Positions 41,261 through 50,356 of a DNA stretch of 64,000 nucleotides are shown one piece after another. The notes beneath the pieces were generated by a model. The model had not been told where the DNA came from. It searched no databases and worked only from the letters and a program-made list of their open reading frames with translations. Source of the stretch: Paenibacillus silvestris (lineage in GTDB: Bacteria; Bacillota; Bacilli; Paenibacillales; NBRC-103111); assembly GCF_009882985.1 (NCBI RefSeq), contig NZ_WTUZ01000014.1, positions 74,017 through 138,016 of the forward strand. The letters run 5' to 3'. Made by a program: the position numbers and the translations under genes. The number at the start of each line of letters is the position of its first letter. The first letter of the stretch is position 1.

Positions 41261-41354
41261 TTCATTGTCATTTGCTTCATGTCCTGAATACAATGTTACA
41301 GCTAAATGCCTAAGCCTAAAGAACTTAAGGATGAAAGGATGACGATAAGGAACA

Positions 41355-42617
41355 ATGAAAAGATCATATAAACTCACCGAAATCGCTGGAAAAATCGGAA
41401 AAACACGTGCATCTGTAGTAGAATGGTCCAATCACTTTCGCGAATTTCTTCCGATCGTGGCTGTTAATGGATCACTCCGGTACCCGGAAGAAGCCATCGA
41501 AATGTTTCAGGCCATTGCCAAAATGAAAGATGCCAATAAACCGCTTAAGTTTATAAAAGAACAGTTACAGGAAATGTATGATAAGAATGCTCTATCTATT
41601 TCCAAAGAGATACAGCCTGTACCTCCTGCCCCTTCTGCATCCTCTACTCCTACTAGTTCACATTTACCGCCATTAGCTGTTAACAAATCAAACTCGCAGT
41701 TTAGTAATGAAACAATGGAATTACGTAATTCGGTACAGCTCCTCAAGCAAAAAATAGAATCGAATAAAACACCAGAAAAGTTAAAGGACTATGCTGATAA
41801 CCTCAATCAAAAGGCTAGTATAGCTTCCATTGCGACTGCCAAGGCTTCTTCACCTGTGATGGATCACTCCAACTTTCAATTTGACCTGTTAACGCATAAA
41901 TTCACAGAGCTAAGTGCCATCGTCCATTCTCTCATGCAGAAAGTTATCAAAACGCCGGAACAAACAAGCAGCGAAGAAAACTTGATAACCACCGTTGAAG
42001 TGCTGAATACACGATATCAAAGTGTTTCGGAGGAAATCACGGAGCTGCGTAGCGAAATTCAAACTCTCGCACAAGCGCAAGCGCAAACACAAGATCAACC
42101 CGAGGTTTCGGAGTCGGAGCTCAAGAGTGAAATCCTCTCAGCCGCAACGGAGCTGCTGAGCCCACAATTCGATGGTGTTTCGGAGGAAGTACAGAAGCTC
42201 GGCAACCGATGTGATGCCCTTATGGAAGAAGTAACGGGGCTGAACAGCGTCAATCAGATTCTCGTTAACAAGGTGGCTGAGCTCATTGAACAGGACATCC
42301 GGAGTGAAATTGCTACAACGATTGAATTGCTGCACAGACAATTTGAGGGTGCTTCTATCAAAGTAAAAGGATTACAGAATGTGATTCAAGCCGTTCAACA
42401 ACAGGTACAAGAAGCTGCAGAGCAAGACGTCAAAGGGGAAATACTTATAACCACAACGGAGCTGCTAAACCAGCAGTATGAAGGCGTTACCGGGGATATG
42501 AAAGAACTGAAGGAAGAACTGGACGGGAAATACGATGACATATTTCAAAAAATGAACGCACAGCAACGATTGCTTGATAAAATCGCCGAATTCTTAGGCT
42601 ATCCGGTCAACAATTAA
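41355..42617 (+). CDS. MerR-type DNA-binding protein with long coiled coil (RacA-like)
   Basis: 420 residues. The N-terminal 75 residues form a MerR-like helix-turn-helix (YKLTEIAGKIGKTRASVVEW, LRYPEEAIEMFQAIAKM). A Pro/Ser linker and a long helical part follow. From about 209 four related blocks occur (starting near 209, 259, 318 and 361) of the form E-I-x-TxxELLxxQ(F/Y)xGVxxE(V/M)xxL. A DNA-binding head on a repeated coiled coil recalls RacA, which anchors chromosomes to the poles in sporulation. The similarity is architectural only. It stands alone behind the ECF operon. Confidence 0.6.
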   Translation: MKRSYKLTEIAGKIGKTRASVVEWSNHFREFLPIVAVNGSLRYPEEAIEMFQAIAKMKDANKPLKFIKEQLQEMYDKNALSISKEIQPVPPAPSASSTPTSSHLPPLAVNKSNSQFSNETMELRNSVQLLKQKIESNKTPEKLKDYADNLNQKASIASIATAKASSPVMDHSNFQFDLLTHKFTELSAIVHSLMQKVIKTPEQTSSEENLITTVEVLNTRYQSVSEEITELRSEIQTLAQAQAQTQDQPEVSESELKSEILSAATELLSPQFDGVSEEVQKLGNRCDALMEEVTGLNSVNQILVNKVAELIEQDIRSEIATTIELLHRQFEGASIKVKGLQNVIQAVQQQVQEAAEQDVKGEILITTTELLNQQYEGVTGDMKELKEELDGKYDDIFQKMNAQQRLLDKIAEFLGYPVNN

Positions 42618-42631
42618 TCGTCATGGATTGC

Positions 42632-42683
42632 ATAAATAATAGAGCTTTCACGCAGCAAGCAGCTAGCGGGCTCTATTATTTAT
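42632..42683. terminator. Hairpin between convergent genes
   Basis: A perfect 14-bp stem ATAAATAATAGAGC/GCTCTATTATTTAT. AT-rich outer half acts as the T tract in both directions. Confidence 0.7.
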
Positions 42684-42703
42684 GCTCTTGCTGTTTCATA
42701 CGC

Positions 42704-44221
42704 TCAGCTTACATGTGAAGTCGTCTTCACATGGTGCGAGCTCATGAAGACATCAATGAATGTCTGCGCATATCGGGGATCCCACTGCGTCCCCTTGCCT
42801 TCCGCGAGAATGGCCATAGCCTTCTCGACAGCCATCCCCTTCCGATAAGGGCGATCGGAGGTCATGGCATCGAACGCATCAGCCACCGCAATGATGCGCC
42901 CAAATTCCGGGATTTCCTGGCCTTTCAGGCCGTCCGGATATCCCTTGCCATCATAGCGCTCATGGTGCGAACGCACGCCCGGAAGCAAAGGCGCCATCGC
43001 TTCCGCTGGCTCAATTTGCTTCAGAATCGATTCGCCCAGCACCGGATGCAGCTTGATTTTCTCAAACTCCTCATCGGTCAATCGACCTTCCTTCAGCAGG
43101 ACATTGTCGCGCACGCCAATCTTCCCGATGTCATGCAGCAGCGCTGTTTTGTTCAATAAATCGAGATCTTGTTCACTTAAAGCTATAGCTTTTCCAATCA
43201 GCAGGGAGTACTGCGCGACGCGCGTGGAATGCCCTGCCGTGTAAGCATCCCGAGCATCTAGAGCAGCTGCTAATGTGGAATAATAGCTCTGCAGCAGCTG
43301 ATTATTCATGCTCTCGCGAGCTTCAAGCCCTTTGACCATATGATTGAAACCCGCAACCAATCTTGAAAATTCATCCGAATATAAATCCGAAGCCCTAACC
43401 TGCAAGTCCCCGGATTGCACTTCTTTCATTGCTCGGTACAAATCCCCGATAGGCTGTTGAATATCTCTAGCCAGCATCCGTGCCCCAAGCGAGGAAAAAC
43501 CCACGCCAAGCAGCAAGATGATGCCCGCCCACTTCCAATAATCCACCGTGAAATCCGACGACTGTGAGATAAGACGAATTTGCGTTGCCAAGCTGAAGAG
43601 AAATAGCGGCATTGTTCCAATCAGGAACGCGCTAAGCTGGAATTTGCGCTGAATGGAGACAATCACACGCCCATCCAAAGAGACGTCCTCGCCATAAAGT
43701 CGCTGACCTACCTCGCGTATATGGATAAGAACCGGCCTTATCGCCTGCGCTGTCGTGAAAAATTCAAGCAAAGCATGCATGCTAGCCACAAGCACAGCAC
43801 CAATTCCCGCAAGCCCAATGTAGTAAGCCGGCAGTGATAGCCATCCCATTGCAATCCCGATTGACGCCATCGTCATAGCTGGAATCGATAGACCAAGAAA
43901 ATGAGGACCCAGAATCCGTCTCACGGAGAGCGCTGGAAAGCGGTGTGTTTGCAAATAAGCGTCCCGGATAGCCGCTAAATCAGGAGCCTCCTGCTCCAGC
44001 AGAGCTCGAATGGGTTGCATGTGCCGCCGAAACACCAGAAGCTCCGCCAACATCATTACGCCTAGTGAAATCGTCATAATGAAGAAAATACGCCCCATTT
44101 CTGTATTCGAAATGGATAATGTTGTCGATATAATGACCCCGCCCACCACAACAACTGCAATACCCGAGCCTATGATATAATTGCGGATCAAATCTCGCAG
44201 GAACCTTTGGTAGATCATCAT
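42704..44221 (-). CDS. Membrane HAMP/HD-GYP phosphodiesterase
   Basis: 505 residues. Two hydrophobic blocks with about six helices fill the first 270 residues. HAMP is next (about 265-320, PIGDLYRAMKEVQSGDLQVR). The HD-GYP domain (about 320-490) keeps ALLHDIGKIGV, LHPVLGE, SHHERYDGKGYPDGL and DAFDAMTSDRPYR, so it should hydrolyse cyclic di-GMP. GAGG lies 8 nt before the first ATG. It is transcribed alone. Confidence 0.87.
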   Translation of the reverse strand: MMIYQRFLRDLIRNYIIGSGIAVVVVGGVIISTTLSISNTEMGRIFFIMTISLGVMMLAELLVFRRHMQPIRALLEQEAPDLAAIRDAYLQTHRFPALSVRRILGPHFLGLSIPAMTMASIGIAMGWLSLPAYYIGLAGIGAVLVASMHALLEFFTTAQAIRPVLIHIREVGQRLYGEDVSLDGRVIVSIQRKFQLSAFLIGTMPLFLFSLATQIRLISQSSDFTVDYWKWAGIILLLGVGFSSLGARMLARDIQQPIGDLYRAMKEVQSGDLQVRASDLYSDEFSRLVAGFNHMVKGLEARESMNNQLLQSYYSTLAAALDARDAYTAGHSTRVAQYSLLIGKAIALSEQDLDLLNKTALLHDIGKIGVRDNVLLKEGRLTDEEFEKIKLHPVLGESILKQIEPAEAMAPLLPGVRSHHERYDGKGYPDGLKGQEIPEFGRIIAVADAFDAMTSDRPYRKGMAVEKAMAILAEGKGTQWDPRYAQTFIDVFMSSHHVKTTSHVS

Positions 44222-44287
44222 AATTAAGGCCTCATTTCACTCTAAACTTAGTCCCTATTGTATAGCAATTCGACCTTTTGCGCTTAT

Positions 44288-44317
44288 AAAAAAAGCCCTC
44301 AGCCCCAGGGGCCAAGG
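44288..44317 (-). terminator. Terminator of nfeD-floT
   Basis: CCTCAGCCCC/GGGGCCAAGG hairpin followed on the minus strand by seven T. Confidence 0.65.
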
Positions 44318-44331
44318 ACAATCGACGAGAT

Positions 44332-45777
44332 TCATTCCGTTTCCTTATTCACATTAGGCGCAATGTCCTTGCCAAGGAAGGCGCGCGCGAGCTCCGTCAC
44401 ACTCTGACCTGTTAATGTCTGAGTAATTTCAGGCACTTGGGAGATCATTTTGACAATGTCGCCTGTGATCTTGTTTACGCCGGATGTTGCACCGTCTTGG
44501 GAGATCACCGTGATTTTGTCCACGTTACTCAGTGGTGCTGCAATCTTCTCCGCTAACTCCGGCAGAATGCGAAGAATCTCCACCGTCACCGCCGCCTGCG
44601 TGTACTGCTTGTAGGCTTCCGCTTTCTTCTCTAGCGCCTCCGCTTCAGCCAGACCTGCCAAGCGAACGACTTCCGCATTCGCCTTCCCTATGGCGAGCTC
44701 CGCCTCAGCCGTCGCTTCACCGCGTTTTCTCGTCGACTCGGCATCAGCCTCGGCTTCGAGAATTTGCCGCTGTTTGCTCACCTCGGCGCGCATAATTGCC
44801 GCCTGCTTTTCCGCTTCGGCCGGCTTAATAACGGACGCCTCGAGTTCCTTCTGCTTCAGCTCAACTTCAATCTGCCGAACCGTCTTATTGGCTTCAGCTT
44901 CCATCTGTCGGATCTTCACCTGTTCCGTCACGAGCGATTGCTGAATCTGCTTCTGTTTCAGCTCATAGGCCAAGTCCGCTTCAGCCTGCCGGCTCGTCGT
45001 TTCCTGCTTAAATTCCGCTTCTCTCATGCTAAGTTCCTTGCGGTACTGTGCTTCTTTGGCCGAAGCAACCGTCTCGGCTTCAATCTTAAGCTGGTGTGCT
45101 TCTGCTTTGCGAATAGCGGATTCTTTCTCCGTATCGGCTTGCCGGATCTGAATGTCTCGTTCAACCTCAGCTCTGGCAATGCTGGCGCTTTTGCGAATGC
45201 GCTCCACTTCTGGCACGCCAAGATTCTCAATATAACCTTGATCATCTGCCACACGTTTGAGAACGAACGAGATCAAGCTCAGCCCCATTTTATCCAAATC
45301 CTCCGAGCACGTTTCCCTCATCTTGCTGTTCAACTCATCCGGATTCTTAAGAATGGATTCCACCGTTAATTGCCCTACCAATCCGCGCAGATGTCCTTCA
45401 ACGGAATGCAAAATCATCATCTCCCGCTCCAGCAGCGTATGGTCCAGAAACTGCTCGGAGGCTGTGCCGATGGCGATGGGGTCGCTTTGAATTTTGATCT
45501 GGGCAACCGCCTCGATCTTAAGTCGTATCCCCTGCTGGGAAAACATCGGCTGATCAGGCTTGACGTCGAAGCTCATGAGCATCATCGAGATCGTCTTGAA
45601 ACTCTGAAAGCCTGGGATCACGAATGTTCCCCCGCCCTGTACGACACGTTTGCCGCCCAAACCGAACACAATCATCGCCTCATTCGGCGGAACTTTCTTA
45701 TACGCTCTAACAATAGTAGTAAGTAGAATGAAAACAACAACCACAATCGCAATAACCGTATACATAACCGTTAACAT
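44332..45777 (-). CDS. floT: Flotillin
   Basis: 481 residues. A hydrophobic N-terminal hairpin (about 4-22) is followed by an SPFH domain (about 25-200: PPNEAMIVFGLGGKRVVQGG, EQFLDHTLLEREMMILHSVE, HLRGLVGQLTVESIL). The long Ala/Glu-rich flotillin coiled coil covers about 200-400, and a short C-terminal tail follows. Flotillins organise membrane microdomains and fluidity. GGGAGG precedes the start. It follows an nfeD gene, as in Bacillus yuaF-yuaG. Confidence 0.92.
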   Translation of the reverse strand: MLTVMYTVIAIVVVVFILLTTIVRAYKKVPPNEAMIVFGLGGKRVVQGGGTFVIPGFQSFKTISMMLMSFDVKPDQPMFSQQGIRLKIEAVAQIKIQSDPIAIGTASEQFLDHTLLEREMMILHSVEGHLRGLVGQLTVESILKNPDELNSKMRETCSEDLDKMGLSLISFVLKRVADDQGYIENLGVPEVERIRKSASIARAEVERDIQIRQADTEKESAIRKAEAHQLKIEAETVASAKEAQYRKELSMREAEFKQETTSRQAEADLAYELKQKQIQQSLVTEQVKIRQMEAEANKTVRQIEVELKQKELEASVIKPAEAEKQAAIMRAEVSKQRQILEAEADAESTRKRGEATAEAELAIGKANAEVVRLAGLAEAEALEKKAEAYKQYTQAAVTVEILRILPELAEKIAAPLSNVDKITVISQDGATSGVNKITGDIVKMISQVPEITQTLTGQSVTELARAFLGKDIAPNVNKETE

Positions 45778-45816
45778 AATCGAATAACCTCCCGGAAGTT
45801 AGTAGTGCCCTCAAGC

Positions 45817-46344
45817 TTAGTCGCTAAATTGACTTACTGTAGCGACTCCTTTGTCCATATGAAGAATGACCACCCTCGCTCCTTTGGCTATTGATTCTCC
45901 GAGCTCAGATCGCGCGCTTATGGACCGTTTGGTCCCCTGCATCACAATCACCATCTCGCCGATGCCCTTCCCGTTAATGGGCACAATCAGCTTCCCTAAC
46001 TGTCCATTGAGTGCAAAATCGCTTTCTTTCATACTGTCATCATGCTTATAGATGACTTTGGCATAGAAAAGGAAGAACAGCCAACCCACGAAAAGCCCAG
46101 CACCAGCGGCAATGAGCAGGATGAGCAAACTGCTGGCCATCCCTACCTCACTCAGCATATACCCCATCCCGCCGAATACCGTTAAGCTTGCTAGAAGGGA
46201 AGACAAGTTGAAAAAGGACGGTCCCCCATGACCATGGGCTCCTCCGGTATCTCCGTGGACTTCAAAGAAATCTCCGCCAAAAAATGTAACAAGAACGGTT
46301 AGTACAAGGCCTACAAAAAAACATACGGCAAACAAAGTCATCAT
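45817..46344 (-). CDS. NfeD-family membrane protein (YuaF-like)
   Basis: 175 residues. Four membrane helices (about 4-26, 45-70 and 80-104) lead to a C-terminal OB-fold domain (ALNGQLGKLIVPINGKGIGE, MVIVMQGTKRSISARSE). A His/Gly loop (GDTGGAHGHGGPS) lies between the first helices. The ATG at 46344 is set by AGGAGGTG 6 nt upstream. It is the partner gene of flotillin, 39 nt before floT. Confidence 0.85.
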   Translation of the reverse strand: MMTLFAVCFFVGLVLTVLVTFFGGDFFEVHGDTGGAHGHGGPSFFNLSSLLASLTVFGGMGYMLSEVGMASSLLILLIAAGAGLFVGWLFFLFYAKVIYKHDDSMKESDFALNGQLGKLIVPINGKGIGEMVIVMQGTKRSISARSELGESIAKGARVVILHMDKGVATVSQFSD

Positions 46345-46529
46345 AGACGTCACCTCCTTGTGGCCTCCTGCAGGAAGCATATTCCATCTAATAAATATAG
46401 ACGAAATTGGTAATAAAAGGTTTCGGTAAAAAAATAATCCGTTTGCATGCGAATCCTTCTTGTGTGCGTCGCGTATAATTATTGCACGTCTTTTGTTATT
46501 TCTATTAAAACTAAGGAGTAGATCAGCAC

Positions 46530-48089
46530 ATGTATACGAAGAAATTGACTTGGTGGGTATCTGCCGCCATGGTATTCCTGCTGCTTACGCTGACAGGTTG
46601 CCAAGCTGTGCAAGGCTTAGACATTGCTGCGGCAATCAAAAACAGTGCAACTGTAAAGTCCTCCGAATCCAAAGGCACCCTGCAGATTGAACTAGTACCC
46701 GGCGACACCTCCAAGCTAACAGCTGACGAGCAAAAGTCGCTAAGCGCGCTGCAAAACGTAAAAGTTGAGTTTACGAACGTGAAAACACAGAATGCACAGC
46801 AGATTTCTGCAGAAGGTACAATTACATACGGAAAGGGCTCCATCCCCTTCAAGCTTGCCACTGAAGGCACGAAGATTATTTTGAATATTGAAGGCGCGAA
46901 AAAACCGATTGTATATGACCTTTTAGGCGGATCGAATGTAACGTTCATGAAAATGCTACCAACCATCCTTCAGGAACAGTTCGGAAACAAAATAGCCGAG
47001 ATTAAGCCTGCGATTATTGGACTTATTTTAGCGAATACAGCCAATCCTTCGAACATTTCAGTCTCAGCGGTTACGGACAAAGTTAACGGTTCTGACCTGT
47101 CTCTCCAGCAAGCACACATTGAACTAAACGGCACTGAGCTCGCCTCGCTGCTGCGTAAACTGTTCAGCAATATCTTGGCCGATGAAGCCGGATTGCAAGA
47201 GCTGCTGAGCCAATTGTATGATGCTTTGTTACCTGTTATTCAAGAGCAAATCGATGCAGGCTCCACCGACTTCTCCTTAAAAATTTTGAGCAACAAGCAA
47301 TTAGCCCTTGGACTTGTCAATCAGCCTATCCGTGACTTCCTGGAGAAAACGGCAGCTTCTTTCGAAGAGGCCATTACTGGGGATGCCGAGCAAGGTGTCA
47401 TGCCTATCAACGGCTTATTTGACAGCAAAACCACGTTGAAAGCTGATCTTTACATCGATGCCGACCAATTCATACGCAAGCAAACACTTGCCGTGAACAT
47501 GCCGCTTCCAGATAAGGGCACTGGCGTTGCAGGTCTTAAACTTACCATCGCTAGCGAAACTTGGAATACGAATAAGCCGGTTACAGCCGATACAATTGAT
47601 ATCTCTGGCGATGCGGTGCTAGTTGGAAAGGACGCTTCCTCCATCTACCACGTGCTGAGTAACTTGGATAAACAGTCTCTTTTCTACAAAATGCTTCGCG
47701 AAGATCTGAAAGTAACGAAGAAGGAAGTTAACTTGAAGCTGACAGATGACGTGGCTGGTTCAACAAGCGATACTCCGCAACCATTTATTAACGCAGACAA
47801 CAAAACCATGGTGCCCGTGCGCTTTATTTCTGAGAAACTTGGCGCTGAGGTTGGTTGGAACGGCGACTTACAGGAAGTAACCATCAAAGACCTGTTATCT
47901 GGCAAGACGATTGTCCTGAAGCTCGACAGCAAGATAGCGACGGTTGACGGTGCTTCCATCGAATTAGAAAGTGCTGCAACGCTCCATAATGGATCTACAT
48001 TCGTGCCGATTCGTTTCATTGCGGAATCGCTTGGCGGTATCGTATCCTTCAACGATGAGACTCGTGTCGTGACAATTAAACGCGACTAG
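46530..48089 (+). CDS. Lipoprotein with C-terminal copper amine oxidase-like domain
   Basis: 519 residues. A lipobox LTGC near residue 24 predicts a membrane-anchored surface protein. The first about 380 residues are a predicted beta-rich region with no named family. The last 110 match the copper-amine-oxidase N-terminal-like domain that is common in Paenibacillus wall proteins (MVPVRFISEKLGAEVGWNGD, FVPIRFIAESLGGIVSF). That domain is thought to help wall or ligand binding, not oxidase activity. AAGGAG lies 11 nt upstream. Confidence 0.78.
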   Translation: MYTKKLTWWVSAAMVFLLLTLTGCQAVQGLDIAAAIKNSATVKSSESKGTLQIELVPGDTSKLTADEQKSLSALQNVKVEFTNVKTQNAQQISAEGTITYGKGSIPFKLATEGTKIILNIEGAKKPIVYDLLGGSNVTFMKMLPTILQEQFGNKIAEIKPAIIGLILANTANPSNISVSAVTDKVNGSDLSLQQAHIELNGTELASLLRKLFSNILADEAGLQELLSQLYDALLPVIQEQIDAGSTDFSLKILSNKQLALGLVNQPIRDFLEKTAASFEEAITGDAEQGVMPINGLFDSKTTLKADLYIDADQFIRKQTLAVNMPLPDKGTGVAGLKLTIASETWNTNKPVTADTIDISGDAVLVGKDASSIYHVLSNLDKQSLFYKMLREDLKVTKKEVNLKLTDDVAGSTSDTPQPFINADNKTMVPVRFISEKLGAEVGWNGDLQEVTIKDLLSGKTIVLKLDSKIATVDGASIELESAATLHNGSTFVPIRFIAESLGGIVSFNDETRVVTIKRD

Positions 48090-48205
48090 TATCTTGGAAC
48101 AAGTGTTTAGGCTAATGCACCTTTTTCGGACGGCTGAATAGTCTGTAGTGAACCTAGGCAATAAGCCTACCGCTGCGCGCAGCCGTACGAAAAGGAGCGA
48201 AAGCT

Positions 48206-48538
48206 ATGTATATGAATCCTTCGCAATACCCCGGACATCACGGATCGCAAGTTCTTTATCAAGCAGATCCCAACTGGCAGCATGAGATGATGCAAAAGAG
48301 GAATACGATTATGGGTGCTCTTCACCCCCATGTTGGTCGAACGATTCGCGTCACAACCTTAGATGGGCATACGTATGAAGGTGTGCTGGTGAACGTGGAT
48401 GGGCACCACGCTTATCTGCAGGTCAACACGCATGCTCAGCATCACGGGCAGCATAGACCCATTTATACGCCTGCCCAGTACAATCAGATTTTGACGCTAG
48501 TGCTGTTCGAATTGCTAGTCATTGTATTGCTTGCTTAA
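48206..48538 (+). CDS. Hypothetical small protein with LSM-like core
   Basis: 110 residues, very rich in His, Gln and Tyr. The centre HVGRTIRVTTLDGHTYEGVL followed by VNVDGHHAYLQV has the strand pattern of LSM/SH3-like barrels seen in spore coat-associated proteins of Bacillus. The C-terminus is a hydrophobic helix (LTLVLFELLVIVLLA). AAAAGGAG lies 8 nt before the ATG. A strong terminator follows. A spore or surface role is a guess. Confidence 0.5.
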   Translation: MYMNPSQYPGHHGSQVLYQADPNWQHEMMQKRNTIMGALHPHVGRTIRVTTLDGHTYEGVLVNVDGHHAYLQVNTHAQHHGQHRPIYTPAQYNQILTLVLFELLVIVLLA

Positions 48539-48542
48539 AATG

Positions 48543-48596
48543 AAAGCCCGCCCTTACCCGGTCTACAACGACCTCTGGTGAGAGGCGGGCTTTTTT
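48543..48596 (+). terminator. Terminator after the 48206-48538 gene
   Basis: AAAGCCCGCC/GGCGGGCTTT, 10 bp, followed by TTTTTT. Confidence 0.85.
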
Positions 48597-48609
48597 GCGG
48601 TAATCCATC

Positions 48610-48825
48610 GTATCGTCCCAGCTGGCATAGCGGGAGAAACTACCGTTAAATTATGCTGTACAGTGGAAGTGGATGGATTAGCGGGAGGAACTCCAGCTAA
48701 CTCTTCGGCAGCTGACGAAATTGGCTCGATTCCGCGAAATTAGAGGGAGAAAATTCAGCTATTTGGGTTAATTTGGATTAATTCCGGTAAATAGCTGGAG
48801 TAATCGGCGTTAATTAGAAGCAGCC
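48610..48825. repeat. Degenerate intergenic repeat
   Basis: Related phrases recur: TAGCGGGAGAAACTACCGTT (about 48627), TTAGCGGGAGGAACTCCAGCT (about 48678), AATTAGAGGGAGAAAATTCAG (about 48739) and ATAGCTGGAGTAATCGGCG (about 48792). With the terminator this accounts for most of the 524-bp gap before csp; the rest is promoter-like AT-rich DNA. The family resembles 16236-16420. Confidence 0.45.
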
Positions 48826-49062
48826 GCCACCCGGCGGTGCAGCCATCTTGCACGAGAGCGGGCAATGCCCCAACAAACACAATATACCGGCATATTGAGC
48901 CCCCGGACCAAATTATCGAAGATATGCAAATGAATTTTTCATGAAATTGGAATAAGCTCCCTTCTAATTGGATATATTATCAAAGCTGCGTTAACAAGCT
49001 GTCAGGTTCTGAATGATCCAGAAGCAATACGCAGGAACAAATTATTGGAGGTTTATGTCTAC

Positions 49063-49263
49063 ATGGAAACAGGTACGGTTAAATGGTTTAATGCAGAAAA
49101 AGGTTTTGGTTTTATCGAAATGGAAGGCGGCAATGATGTGTTCGTTCACTTCAGCGCTATTACGGGGGAAGGTTTCAAAAGCTTGGATGAAGGCCAACGC
49201 GTACAATTTGAAGTTGTTCAAGGTAACCGCGGACCGCAAGCTGAAAATGTAGTCAAGCTGTAG
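49063..49263 (+). CDS. csp: Cold-shock protein (Csp family)
   Basis: 66 residues, standard length. [16 protein letters not shown] with RNP1 and DVFVHFSAI with RNP2 are complete. It binds single-stranded RNA and acts as an RNA chaperone. GGAGG lies 11 nt before the ATG at 49063, which gives the usual METGTVKWF start; an ATG in frame 18 nt earlier is rejected. It is followed by ydjO. Confidence 0.93.
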   Translation: METGTVKWFNAEKGFGFIEMEGGNDVFVHFSAITGEGFKSLDEGQRVQFEVVQGNRGPQAENVVKL

Positions 49264-49334
49264 TCCTTACCACATATTGCTATACACTGCTTGCGAGTCT
49301 GAGGCTGAGTCTATAATGACAAGGAGGAGTTCAT

Positions 49335-49535
49335 ATGTACTTTTCAAAGAAATCGATGGAACCTGTGCCCGAAGAGCAAACGAACATTTGGACCTGCAGC
49401 ACAGAACAGTGCTCATGTTGGATGAGAGATAACTTTTCATTCGCCGAAAGTCCAGAATGTCCGATTTGTCATTCTGCCATGGTCAAGGATTCAAAGATGC
49501 TCCCAACCTTATCGAACACAAGCAGCAGGCGATAA
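49335..49535 (+). CDS. ydjO: Cold-inducible YdjO-family protein
   Basis: 66 residues. Two Cys pairs (WTCSTEQCSCWMRDNF and CPICHSAMV) suggest a zinc ribbon. It matches the YdjO family both in sequence and in its place behind a csp gene. AAGGAGG lies 8 nt before the ATG. It may share the csp transcript. Confidence 0.82.
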   Translation: MYFSKKSMEPVPEEQTNIWTCSTEQCSCWMRDNFSFAESPECPICHSAMVKDSKMLPTLSNTSSRR

Positions 49536-49563
49536 TTAGTAATAGCAGCCTACGGCAGTACCC

Positions 49564-49604
49564 AAAGCCCTAACTGTCTCCTACATGGAGGCAATTAGGG
49601 CTTT
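49564..49604 (+). terminator. Terminator of csp-ydjO
   Basis: AAAGCCCTAA/TTAGGGCTTT, 10 bp, with inner pairing. Confidence 0.75.
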
Positions 49605-49621
49605 GCTATTAGCAAAGAAAA

Positions 49622-49643
49622 GGAGACCCACTAAGGAGTCTCC
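49622..49643 (-). terminator. Hairpin after the general stress gene
   Basis: GGAGAC/GTCTCC stem 11 nt past the stop codon; on the minus strand only a short T-rich tract follows. Confidence 0.45.
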
Positions 49644-49654
49644 CGCATCCACTT

Positions 49655-50035
49655 TTATAAAATCGTTCGTTGAAAATCTGCTTCATCATAGGCTGTGAAT
49701 TCATGGGAGGGCTTCGCCAGAACAAGGATTTTCCCTCTATCCAGCTCACCTTCCAAACGACTAGCCTCCATATCGGGCACGCCGAGTGCCTTCATCTTCG
49801 CCCTAAGCTCATCGCCGCGGGATCGGAACAGATTCGCAATGGCCGTCAGCATGCCCTCCTCCTCTAAGCTAATCTGCTCTGCACCCGTATAATTCGCGAC
49901 GAAATCGGTACCTTCAGCACTGTGCGTCAGCACATAAATGTGTTCTCTCGAAAAGCCTTCCCTGTACAATTGCTGTACTTTGTCCTGCGCTTCTTGAAGA
50001 TTGGTTGTCACACTCACTCTTGTATAAGTACCCAT
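49655..50035 (-). CDS. General stress protein 17M-like (YflT)
   Basis: 126 residues, one alpha/beta domain. TRVSVTTNLQEAQDKVQQLY and EGFSREHIYVLTHSAEGTDF are typical for the YflT/general stress protein 17M family, sigma-B controlled in Bacillus. It lies 76 nt behind the DUF1328 gene, which has a sigma-B-like promoter, so cotranscription is likely. Its molecular role is unknown. Confidence 0.75.
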   Translation of the reverse strand: MGTYTRVSVTTNLQEAQDKVQQLYREGFSREHIYVLTHSAEGTDFVANYTGAEQISLEEEGMLTAIANLFRSRGDELRAKMKALGVPDMEASRLEGELDRGKILVLAKPSHEFTAYDEADFQRTIL

Positions 50036-50111
50036 GGTAATTCCTCCTCTTTCGATTGATTTTATAGGGTAAAGCGATTGTTACTGTGAGTTCATGCCAT
50101 CTAGCTGCGAA

Positions 50112-50276
50112 CTAGATGCCTCGGCGTCTGCCGAAAATCAGCGATACAACAAACATGATCAGGAATACGAAGAACAGTACTTTGGCAATTCCTACCGCCG
50201 CTGAAACAATTCCAAAGAATCCGAATACACCAGCTACAAGTGCAATGATTAGAAACATGACAGCCCAGCCTAACAT
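50112..50276 (-). CDS. DUF1328-family small membrane protein
   Basis: 54 residues. It starts [20 protein letters not shown], followed by a second helix and ends FGRRRGI. Two membrane helices and the basic tail match DUF1328 (YtjA-type), which is small and often stress-linked. It is preceded by a sigma-B type promoter (50329-50354). Confidence 0.8.
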   Translation of the reverse strand: MLGWAVMFLIIALVAGVFGFFGIVSAAVGIAKVLFFVFLIMFVVSLIFGRRRGI

Positions 50277-50328
50277 AGGAAACACCCTCTTTTCATCGAT
50301 AATTTGTGTTGCTTGGCTATGCTATCTA

Positions 50329-50354
50329 TTAACCGCTTGTCCGTGGAATGAAAC
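50329..50354 (-). promoter_or_regulatory. sigma-B-type promoter of the DUF1328 gene
   Basis: On the minus strand GTTTCA (50349-50354), 14-bp spacer, GGTTAA (50329-50334). It differs from GGGTAA by one base. Confidence 0.5.
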
Positions 50355-50356
50355 AC

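Noticed and set aside
45024..45369. Open frames opposite flotillin
   Set aside because: The Ala/Glu-rich coiled coil creates long open frames on the other strand; none has start signals.
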